Source: Nematostella vectensis
Lineage: Eukaryota; Cnidaria; Anthozoa; Actiniaria; Edwardsiidae
Length of the DNA stretch: 64,000 bases
NCBI RefSeq assembly: GCF_932526225.1
Contig: NC_064040.1
Location: forward strand, 9,837,356 to 9,901,355
Direction: 5' to 3'
Both the position numbers and the translations under genes were made by a program. Numbering within the stretch: position 1 is the first letter of the stretch; each line of letters begins with the position of its first letter. The notes under the pieces are model-generated. The model was not told the DNA's origin, did not search any database, and saw only the letters and a list, made by a program, of their open reading frames with translations. This document shows positions 46,601 to 55,647 of this stretch, one piece after another.

Positions 46601-48116
46601 GTGTTATTGGAAGTTTCTTTGAGGATGTGATTAATAATTTAGAGCAGATGGCCTGTTTAATATCTCAGATTTTAATAGATTCTTGTGTTTTTTAAAGGTT
46701 GAGGTTTCCGTCGGACCTCCAGAAGTAAACTGGTGCAATGCGGCTTTAATCCCAGGAAAAAAATCTTGAAACATGACACACCTAAAATTTCATACCCAAA
46801 AATTTCCAAGGATAGAAACCATCCAAAAACACATAAATTCTAATATTTCCCAAAAACCTTTCTCCTTAAATCCAAAAGTCAAGAGACACACCTACACATT
46901 GTTGTGATTTAAATTGTGGTGTATTGTGGTGAAGTTTTCTACAACTGTTCCCCCTAACAATATTTATTTAAAATGTTTCTGTATTTTGTCTCCTCCTCCC
47001 CCCCCCCACCCCCCCCCCCCAAAAAAAAAAAAAAAAAAAAAAACTGCCACAGCTTTAATACTAGCCTGCCTGTAGGCGGTACTCGGTGTTTTCATTGCTG
47101 AAAACCCTCTTCGTTCAGTGATCGGGTACCCTGGGTACCAGAGGCTCGAGCTTCATTCGTTTATTGTCACGCCGGACTTGGCTACGAGAAGCGACTCATA
47201 GCCACGACCGGCGTGACAGTAAACGAGTGAAGCTTGAGCAACTGGTACCCAGGGTAGTGATCAGCCGCCATCTTTTATTTTAAGCCGCGTGGTTCCTGGG
47301 GGCGAGTGCAATAGTTTTTTCGCCCTTCTTCTCTTCTATCCCCCCTGCCCTTCGGCGCTCGCCCCCAGGAACCACGCGGCTTAAAATACAAGATGGCGTC
47401 TGATCACCGAACGGAGAGAGTTTTCCGCAATTATAACGCCGAGTACCGCCTGCGAGCAGTCTCCCCTCCCCCTCCCGGGTCTTTCTTTTTTTGTCAGGTG
47501 AGCCTGGTTTGAATCCGGTAGCTTCGTCCAGAAGGTGTCGCTTTTCCGGTTTCCCTTGCCATGATTCCCTGGTGCTCGAGAACGTGTCAATTAGGATCTT
47601 TTTGTACATAGTACAACAGCCTTACCTTATCAATAGTGTAGCCGGAATATTAGCAGTGGATAATATTGACTGCAAATAAGGCGCTGTCCTTTCCCCACTT
47701 GCTCCAAACACAATACAAACAGCGCTTAGCCCATACACGGCACCAACAGGCACAAGATACCTTTGAGGTGCACGGCTGTATTTATACTCCTGCACTGGAT
47801 AAAGCCATACCTTAACTAAGGCAATCGGTCCAAACACCAATGCAAAAACTAATGACGATATAAACAAAATAAAGTACTGATCGGTGAAGGGACGGAAATC
47901 ATGTGACGGGAAGTCATGTGAGGACATAGACGCGTTTGTTGATCCGGCGGAATCGACCCACATCGGCAACATGACATTTTGTCCAGTTTGACCGGCGATA
48001 GCCAAGAAAAGTAAGATAAGATCTCGTGCACAAGACTTTCTCTTTGATCGATGTAGGACTTGTATGTCTAAAGGGTGTGGACACAGTAGTTTAGCCTTTT
48101 CATTTTGCTGCTCCAT
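43628..48116 (-). CDS. CRT-like transporter (drug/metabolite transporter superfamily), complete, 5 exons
   Basis: A multi-pass membrane protein resembling the CRT-like family (homologues of the Plasmodium chloroquine resistance transporter, also known in slime moulds and plants), where members move small solutes across vacuolar, lysosomal or plastid membranes. Exons: 48116-47626, 46349-46163, 45361-45165, 44924-44768, 43780-43628; phases join to 1185 nt, 394 aa. The start is the ATG giving MEQQNEKAKLLCP; no upstream in-frame ATG was found. Family-like stretches are the first helix LILLFLAIAGQTGQNVMLPM, APYLQSILSTANIPATLLIR, GVAGVLWPMCFMLGF, FYQFLTLALCFWVDAIPGFG, GATYVAIVQ and AIVTPLGFLFWTLF. 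About ten hydrophobic segments are expected. Cys pairs in GMQCFFGGVGC are notable. The family assignment comes from remembered similarity and is good but not certain; the substrate is unknown. Confidence 0.82.
44049..44212. mobile_element. 164 bp foldback element in CRT-like intron 4
   Basis: AGGCCATTCCAGCTAAAAGT at the left is matched inverted by GCTTATAGCTGGAATGGCCT at the right. Inner blocks also pair (CCTCAACTACCAGAATGCAG with CTGCATGCTGGTAGTTGAG). Arms are about 75 bp. Confidence 0.85.
44436..44836 (-). repeat. Five 77 bp tandem copies spanning the donor of CRT-like exon 4
   Basis: In gene sense each unit holds the last ~60 nt of exon 4 (ACCTACATTGGTACCCTCTA ... GCCATTGTACAG), the donor GTAATG and about 15 nt of intron. 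Donor copies lie near 44767, 44690, 44613, 44536 and 44454. One reads GTGATG instead of GTAATG and one has GAG instead of CAG before it. Only the first (44767) gives an in-frame protein. The unit is 77 nt, not a multiple of 3, and each intron piece carries a stop (CTATTATAA). Confidence 0.95.
46497..46750. mobile_element. 254 bp MITE with TIR TTAAAGCCGCATTATCACCA
   Basis: ATTAAAGCCGCATTATCACC and AGTTTACTTCTGG at the left match CCAGAAGTAAACTGGTGCAA TGCGGCTTTAAT at the right, inverted. The ends could be read as TTAA duplications next to AGCC. It lies in CRT-like intron 1. A partial copy is at 6657. Confidence 0.85.
47070..47453. mobile_element. Compound foldback: two inverted-repeat modules inside a third
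   Basis: Outer ends AGGCGGTACTCGG (47074) and CCGAGTACCGCCT (to 47451). Inner module 1 (47128-47255) has CCTGGGTACCAG paired with CTGGTACCCAGG and GTCACGCCGG paired with CCGGCGTGAC. Inner module 2 (47264-47402) has GCCATCTTTTATTTTAAGCC GCGTGGTTCCTGGGGGCGAG paired with its near-perfect reverse complement. It is in CRT-like intron 1. Confidence 0.85.
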
Positions 48117-48739
48117 CGCCTGCGAGATGCTGGTAGGTGGGACGTTACGTAGCCTGCGTAGCAAGCGTTTCTGTGGAGTTTCAGTGGGAATAGATAGCGA
48201 GCGGGGGATATCGCCGCCCGAAAAATGGGGCGTTACGCAATGTTATCGTTCTGGTGACCTCTGCAATTTGCGTGACTGTCACCCAAAAGCTTAGCGTAAA
48301 AAATACGAGAGGTCTCAAGTTGCTGACAGTGCTTGTTGGTAACAGACGGAGTTGTGTCGTTATAGATGTGAATAGCGCTAAAAACGATAGATATTACAGA
48401 CTTTTTGATGCTCCTGCCTCTACATCAGTGTCTAGTGGTAACCTACAGGCCCGTACCCAGGATTTTTCTTGGGGGGGGGCATAACTTTTGCGTGGGGGGG
48501 GGCATAACTTTTGCGTGGGGGGGAGGGCGCTATTAAAATCTATAATACAGGTTCAAACAGCTGAAGCAACAGCATCTCACCTTTCGGTCACGACTTTGAA
48601 CTATATGCGTCACGACAACTCACTTTGAGTGTCACGACAAAGCACTATTCGATTATCGCTTAAAACATTGCAGGTTTAGTTCACCATATCGCACTTTCGC
48701 AACATTGCACTTTGTGTCTTAAAAAACTCATCATTTTGC

Positions 48740-49460
48740 CATTGCTTAAAACATTTCAGTATGTCGTTCACGACATTCAACTTTGTGCTTTTATATTAAA
48801 ATATAACATAGCACTATTTGTCTATTGCATAAAATATTTGACTTTGTGCTTTATAACATGGGACTTTGTGTCTTAAAAAATCTCGCGATTTGCCGAATGC
48901 GCAAATCATTTCAGTTTTTGTCTATTGCTAAAATATTCAACTTTGTGTCTTGAAAAATCTCGCGATTTGCCGAATGCGCAAATTATTTCAGTTTTTTTTC
49001 TGTGCATTAAATATTTAACTTTGTACTTCATAAAATGGTACTTTGTGTCTTAAAAAATCTCGCGATTTGCCGAATGCGCAAATCATTTCAGGTTTTGTCT
49101 ATTGCTAAAATATTCAACTTTGTGTCTTGGAAAATCTCGCGATTTGCCGAATGCGCAAATTATTTCAGTTTTTTTCTGTGCATTAAATATTTAACTTTGT
49201 ACTTCATAACATGGGACTTTGTGTCTTAACAAATCTCGCGATTTGCCAAATGCGCAAATCATTTCAGGTTTTGTCGATTGCATAAAATATTTAACTTTGT
49301 GCTTTATAACTTGATACTTTGTGTCTTAACAAATCTCGCGATTTGCCAAATGCGCAAATCATTTCAGGTTTTGTCGATTGCATAAAATATTTAACTTTGT
49401 GCTTTAAAACGTGGTACTTTGTGTCTTAACAAATCTGGCGATTTTCCGAATGCGCAAATC
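48740..49460. repeat. Subterminal tandem repeat, unit about 100 bp
   Basis: Five to six copies of AAATCTCGCGATTTGCCGAA TGCGCAAATCATTTCAG, then TATTTAACTTTGTGCTTTAT. One inverted unit is found near the other end of the element at 53160-53300. Confidence 0.9.
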
Positions 49461-49469
49461 AACTATGCA

Positions 49470-49640
49470 TAGCCGTAGCAGGCCCCGAATTATTGGGGGG
49501 GGGGACAACAATACAGAAACATTAAAAAAACAATGGGGGGCACAGCCACGCCCCTACTGGTCATGTCCTTATAATTTTTGAAAATATTGGGTGCGGGGGC
49601 ACGTGCCCCCAGTGCCCCAGCCCCTGCTATGCTAACGAGA
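49470..49640. repeat. Interspersed G-tract repeat (AGCCGTAGCAGGCCCC type)
   Basis: AGCCGTAGCAGGCCCCGAAT at the left and CAGTGCCCCAGCCCCTGCTA at the right bracket G runs. It is related to the copy at 6785-6965. Confidence 0.5.
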
Positions 49641-50029
49641 GAAAGTCTCGATCAAAATGACATACTATTCAGGGGGTGGCCCAGGGGAGGGGCCCACATC
49701 TTCTAGCAGCCAAAAATGCAGTGATTCTATGAGACATACATAAGAAAATGCCTTGAAAGGGCTTTTTGGGCCCCCTCCTGTTAACAATCCTGGCTACGCC
49801 GTTGATATTTGTAAATTACCAATAGATTTCACGAAAACAACACACCTAGGCTGTTGCTTGTAAGGATATTTCTCTTTATAATATCTCTCTCATAATAGTT
49901 CTTTTCATAATATCTCTATAATAAATCGTCGTCATACCGTTACCCGACTTGTTCAAAGCAGAAATCGTGCGAACCAGGCTTCTCATTTTGATATGTATGT
50001 GTTTGTGTGTGTGTGTGTGGGGGGAGGGG

Positions 50030-50705
50030 GGGTCGTGGTTGTGGGTAAAAAGTCGTGGGTGTGGGTATCAAGTCGTGGGTGTGGGTATGGAGTCGTGGGT
50101 GTGGTTATGAAGTCGTGGGTGTGGGTATGAAGTCGTGGGTGTGGGTATCAAGTCGTGGGTGTGAAGTCGTGGGTATGGGTATAAAGTCGTGGGTGTGGGT
50201 ATCAAGTCGTGGGTGTAGGTACAAAGTCGTGGGTGTGGGTATAAAGTCGTGGGTGTGGGTATGAAGCGGTGGGTGTGGGTATCAAGGTTTGGGTGTGGGT
50301 ATAAAGTCGTGGGTGTGGGTATAAAGTCGTGGGTGTGGGTATGAAGTCGTGGGTGTGGGTATAAAGTCGTGGGTGTGGGTATGGAGTCGTGGGTGCGGTT
50401 ATGAAGTCGTGGGTGTGGGTATGAAGTCGTGGGTGTGGGTATCAAGTCGTGGGTATGGGTATCAAGTCGTGGGTGTGGGTATAAAGTCGTGGGTGTGGGT
50501 ATCAAGTCGTGGGTGTGGGATAAAGTAGTTGGTGTGGGTATCAAGTCGTGGGTGTGGGTATCAAGTCGTGGGTGTGGGTATCAAGTCGTGGGTATGGGTA
50601 TCAAGTCGTGGGTGTGGGTATAAAGTCGTGGGTGTGGGTATCAAGTCGTGGGTGTGGGATAAAGTAGTTGGTGTGTGTATCAAGTCGTGGGTGTGGGTAT
50701 GTCAA
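50030..50705. repeat. 20 bp minisatellite (AGTCGTGGGTGTGGGTATNA)n
   Basis: About 34 copies of a 19-20 bp unit. A higher-order duplication of about 120 bp is visible near 50430-50690. The long Pro/His/Thr ORFs on the minus strand are artefacts. Interior of the 5 kb element. Confidence 0.95.
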
Positions 50706-50929
50706 GAAACAAGAGACATGAGTTTAATATAATATGGAAAATTGATAGTTATAAATTCCTACAACCCATTTGGGTGCTTTATGTTAACAAAATACCACTA
50801 TGCGAGGATCCAGTGCTTCCTTTTCTTTTCTAGGCGGAGAAAAATTGACCCTTGCCGATTAGACCGCTGGGTCTTCGAGTATGAGGTTTTGGGTGGCGTG
50901 TCAAGTTGGTCTCGTGTTTCATAAGCTTA

Positions 50930-51260
50930 AACTGCTTAAAAGGTGCGGTGTTATAAGCACAAAGCACGATATCATAAGTCATACACTGATATTTATTTTG
51001 ATATCACGCAAATAGTGCGACGTTATAAGCGAAAAAGGGCCATATTATGAGAGATAATGTACACTGTTCTGAGCAAATTGTCCCGACACCAAGGGTCAGA
51101 TGTTGTTGGCGATTTGCGTAATGTGCCATGACGCAAGCCCAAACATCCAATCGTGTGTGAAAAATAGTCACATGTCGTTTTGCAAAAAGTCCAATGTCGT
51201 AACGCAAAAAGTGCAATCTTGTGAAGCACAAAGTGCGTTTGCAAAAAGTGAGTTTTTTTC
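50930..51260. repeat. Degenerate repeats of the (A)CAAAGTGCGATAT type
   Basis: Irregular copies of GCAAAAAGTGCAATNTCGT and AAGCACAAAGCACGATATCA. These are similar in phrase to the terminal repeats of the 5 kb element, inside which they lie. Confidence 0.55.
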
Positions 51261-51407
51261 TACATAGACCAGCATGCTTTGCGAATAAGAAAGAACCTGA
51301 GCTAATTCTACATATCTCTAATTGAGATATGTAAGTAAATATTAATATGAAATCAAGATTATGAACCATAAAGCTCAGTGAAATAAAAAGTGTGCCTATT
51401 TACCGAG

Positions 51408-51460
51408 CCAGGACTCGAGTTAGGACTCGAGTTAGGACTCGAGTCAGGACTCGAGTTATA
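51408..51460. repeat. Four copies of AGGACTCGAGTT(A/C)
   Basis: Four tandem ~13 bp units each with a CTCGAG (XhoI) palindrome, followed by an A/T-rich (AAATAAAT)n tract. Confidence 0.85.
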
Positions 51461-52377
51461 AATAAAAAATAAATTAAAAAATAAATAAAGTATTTTTCTT
51501 AAGTATACTATTTTAAAATTCATTCAATTTATAAAAAGTACTATTTATCGGCTGAGGTTTCAGTTTCCAAAACTTTTAGATGTTTGGACGAAATAAGCGT
51601 TTCTTTTGCAGAGTATTTCCCGCTGTTTACTGTTGTTTCTTGCGTGCTGAAATCGGACCCGCTATGAGTCACCCGCTGTCCAAGTTTACCAATTTTATTA
51701 GGACAAGGAAAGCCGGAACCTGACAGGCAGGCGCGGTTGTTTCGCATTCGTTTAGGTTTAAGTATTTTTAAACGCAATATTTATTGTTGCAATTGTTATT
51801 GTTGAGTGCAATCACGCATTTCCGTGAACACAACACGGAAGATATAATATAAGTACGTCCCTTCATTTGATATTAGAAACAAGGATTTGATTTACTTTTT
51901 ATCTTGTTTGTTGTCTAATGCAGTGGAACCTCTTCGGAATCTTGCCCGAAAAATCTCGGGGTCTCCCGGGGACTCTCCCTAAAAATGTACATATTTCCTA
52001 TCCCTTAGGGTATAAAATTCGCCCCAAGTGCTATCTCTTAGGGTATTTAAAAAATCTGCTATCCCTTAGACCTAGTACATCCGCTCTTTTATCATGAGCC
52101 GTACCAAACTGTTGCCAAAAATAGTGCTTGAAAATTGCGGCGTTTAAATCGATTCTACATTGCGGGTTTGATTTAGATAAACTCTCACACAATAAGTATA
52201 AGTAACTTGGATTTGATGATATTTTGCGGGTCCGATTCAGCAGGCGAGAAATAACAGTAATGGCGGGGAAAAAGAAACGCTTACATGCTCGAGGATCCAG
52301 CGCCACGAAAATCCTGAGCGCTCGCACGCTGGATCATCGCGGAAGTTTTGGAAGCTAAAACAGTAGCCTCCTTTGCT

Positions 52378-52437
52378 CTTTGTGTCGGTCCTCCCCATTC
52401 TAGCTTGTATGGGGAGGATCCCGAGACCGACACAAAG
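52378..52437. repeat. Hairpin CTTTGTGTCGGTC ... GACCGACACAAAG
   Basis: A 13 bp perfect outer stem and an inner CCTCCCCAT/ATGGGGAGG stem. This is a small foldback inside the 5 kb element; a partial copy of the 38160 family follows at 52486. Confidence 0.8.
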
Positions 52438-53532
52438 ACCGGCTGCAAAAGGGACTAAATGGGACTACGCTGTCTATGCAAATTACGGTCCTACATTCCA
52501 AGGATGCCATTTGACCAGCTGCTATGTCCCAAAACAAACCACAGAGGGATAAACACCAAAGACGGATAAATTTACATCCCAGCTATGTTTATTTCATGAA
52601 TAAGAGCATAAAGATATAACTCATACATGTTTATTTGCGTGAATTCGTATGTCCTTAGAAATCCTTCACTGGCGCGGGTGAGAAGCCTGTGACCGATCTA
52701 GACTAGATACGTTCAATTTTCTACCCGTGATTCTGTTCGGTATACACTTGTCTCTTTTGTCTTTACCCTTTGGCACCGACAACGTTTCTTGAAAAGGCTA
52801 TATCTCTGAAATAAATAGCATTGTTGATAAGACAAAGTAAAAAAGTTCAGCATTGCGACCCATTGTGAGTCGTTGTCTAAGATATTATGGAATGCTGTAA
52901 ATTATTGTCAAAAAAGTTAATATTATTAGCATCCACTTCATGATGCGAGCCCCACACCCCCAACGGCGCAACTGATATCTCCCCTTACAAAACAAACACA
53001 CATGACGTGTTGCATAACAAAGTGGTTTATTTTCGTAGTAAATGAAACACATTCTGCTGTGCTCCCTTGGCCTATCCTGAAGTTCTGGGTTTTTTAGTCC
53101 TTGTTGACGCTGAGTTATTAGATAATTATCTTCAAATTGTGAAATATAGTTCTAAAGCACAACGTTAAATATTTTATGCAATAGCAAAACCTGAAATGAT
53201 TTGCGCATTCGCGAATCGCGAGATTTTTTTAAGACACAAAGTACCGTGTTATGAAGCACAAAGTCAAATATTTTATGCAGTAGACAAATAGTGTATGTTA
53301 TAGGAACAAAGTTGAATGTCGTGAACGATATACTGGAATGTGTTTTAAGTAATGGCAAAATGATGAGTTTTTTAAGACACAAAGTGCAATGTTTTGAGAC
53401 ACAAAGTGCGATATGGTGAACTAAACCTGCAATGTTTTAAGCGATAATCGAATAGTGCTTTGTCGTGACACTCAAAGTGAGTTGTCGTGACGCAAATAGT
53501 TCAAAGTCGTGACCGAAAGGTGAGATGTTGTT

Positions 53533-54850
53533 AACAAAAACCTTGAGTGGCCCTCATGGGCTTCCGTATCAAACAGCTGAACTGCATGCCTAGAAGTTGA
53601 TATTCGATTGATCATATGACTTAGAGAAATTGTTTTACGCGCGAAAATTGTAAATAATCGTAATAATTTGGTTAATTTTGATTTGGCGCCTGAGGCAATT
53701 TTACAACTCAATCTGTGATTCATCTGTCGATTGCTCGCATAGTAGGCTGACGAGTTTGGAGGCTGAAAAAGACAGCTTTTATTCCCTAGATTGTGCTTCA
53801 GGTAAGGACATTAAGTGCTTTAAAAGCAAGTATAAGACTCGTGGACTCTTTACAGTCAATGTACGGAAAACAAACTACCGTATATGACCACGTTAACTCA
53901 AAGTCCGTTCGCTAGCACTAGGTGGAACATAGAAGATAATATTATCTGATTGCATTGTGAATAAGTACCAGGTACCAGCCTCACTGCCATAAAAGCGAGC
54001 GCGAATTAAATATTTAAATCTGGTTATCAAAATAGCCCAATTTTGAGTAGATATTTTATCGAAAAATCGTGTGATCATACGGTTACACTGACCAGAAGAG
54101 AAGTTTAATTGAGCTGAAATAAAGGTGGTCAACACAGGGATAGATAATAAAATAGAACTCACATTATGGGGTAGTAGTTTTGAAGTTTTTTTTTTAAGTT
54201 TTCGATTTTTCTTTCATTGTATTTTTAATTCTTGCCTAATTTTGGAAGGTATGCCAAAGGTTCGGTTCATATTTGAATTGCATAGCTGTCGAGCCAACTT
54301 GGACAGAAATCTTGTGAAATCGGGTGAAATACAATAAATATGTGAAAAAACCCAAGAGAGCCAATGTGAATACGGAGAATAATGTAAGAACATACTCTCA
54401 GGCATAGCACCTGCAATATAAGTCAACTTAAGGTGCCTAGTCACCTTCTCAGGCTATAGATCATCCCTGACTGTCCCTCCTGTTATTATAAAGCAATCTA
54501 CTTAGAGAGTATTTTTTCTAAGTTCTAAGTTCACAAAAATTAGGCTTATGATGAGGTCTAAAATCTTATGCTCCCCTTATGAGGGTGAGTTGACAGCTAT
54601 ATGTACGAGTAACTTTAGTCTCTTGATTATAAGTATTTTCATAGGAAAAAAAGAGAAGACTTGATTTGGGAACCATTCCTGTTATGTTGTTGGTTCATTA
54701 TGATATTGGTTCAAATATATTCAGAGCAAACTTAACATATAAACCAGCTTTACTTTGTTCATTGCGATGTTGGCTCAAATATTTTAAAACCAGATTCAAT
54801 ATACACTTAAACCTGCTTCACTGTGCTATCAGATAATTGTTCCCATATTT
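53533..54850. other. Intergenic stretch without recognised genes
   Basis: Small ORFs only, no homology recognised. AT-rich with no marked repeat until about 54850. Confidence 0.5.
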
Positions 54851-55290
54851 TGGGGTAGGTTTTTAAAAGAGTGGCTAGGGTTAGCTATAGGGTTAGTGGC
54901 TGGGGTTAGCTATTATAAATCAGAGGGGTTAGGGTAAGTTTGAACATTGGGTCAGCTTTTATGTATTGGAGGGGTTAGCACAAGTTTAAAGATGGGGTCA
55001 GCCTTTTTATACAGTGGAGGGACAAAAATCAGTGGGCCTTCAGCCCTACAAGCCCCTCCCCCTCCACAGGGCTAGTTTCAACACAGAGTCAGAGTCAGCT
55101 TTTATATATAAGAGGGGTAAACGTTAGTTTAAAGATGGGGTCAGCTTTAATAAATTAGAGGGGTAAGGGTGAGTTTGAACATAGGCCCAGCTTTTATAAA
55201 TAGGAGGGGTTCAGGGTTAGTTAAAAATTGGGGTCAGCTTTCATAGATCAGAGGGGTTAGAGTTAGTTGAAACATGGGGCCAGCTTATAT
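54850..55290. repeat. Degenerate ~55-60 bp repeat (GAGGGGTTAGGGTTAGTT...GGGGTCAGCTTTTATA)
   Basis: Seven to eight diverged copies of AGAGGGGTTAGGGTTAGTTT then GAACATGGGGTCAGCTTTTA. It lies upstream of the SLC16-like gene. Confidence 0.8.
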
Positions 55291-55647
55291 AAATCAAAGT
55301 AAATATTGGGGGAGGGGAGGGTCTTGCATTACTCAGATCTGTAGAGTTTTTGCAGCTGTCCTCCCCTATTAACAGTATGATGTGTTTTAAATGCAGTGAA
55401 CACCCTCGTATAAGAACAATTAAGAACCTACAGGCTAAAATTCTTAGCAACCTTTTTATAAGAGCCTGACCAGCCTGATCTATATATGTTATTATGTGCA
55501 GGTATTTACTGAAGTTGTAAATCAGTCAATCTTGGCTACATGTCTGTTAATTACACAACACCATATTCACTGAGGCCTATGAAGTCAGGTAATGGATATT
55601 TCGAATATTTTACTCACAAATACTGCATTCCACTAAATAGGCCGTCA

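Larger units (their letters stand above)
48568..53532. mobile_element. About 5 kb element with long terminal inverted repeats, type unknown
   Basis: The left end AACAGCATCTCACCTTTCGG is matched by the reverse complement of the right end (CCGAAAGGTGAGATGTTGTT, to 53532). Similarity runs inward at least 220 bp, including CACTTTGAGTGTCACGACAA, TTAGTTCACCATATCGCACT and CATTTTGCCATTGCTTAAAA. The inner parts share a ~100 bp subterminal repeat. A 13 bp direct repeat TCAAACAGCTGAA flanks the element loosely (48553-48565 and 53571-53583). The interior holds a 20 bp minisatellite and small ORFs with no recognisable transposase. It starts about 450 bp upstream of the CRT-like start codon. Confidence 0.72.

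Noticed and set aside
50068-50544. 158 aa minus-strand ORF rich in Pro-His-Thr
   Set aside because: Frame through the 20 bp minisatellite; no start context or homology.
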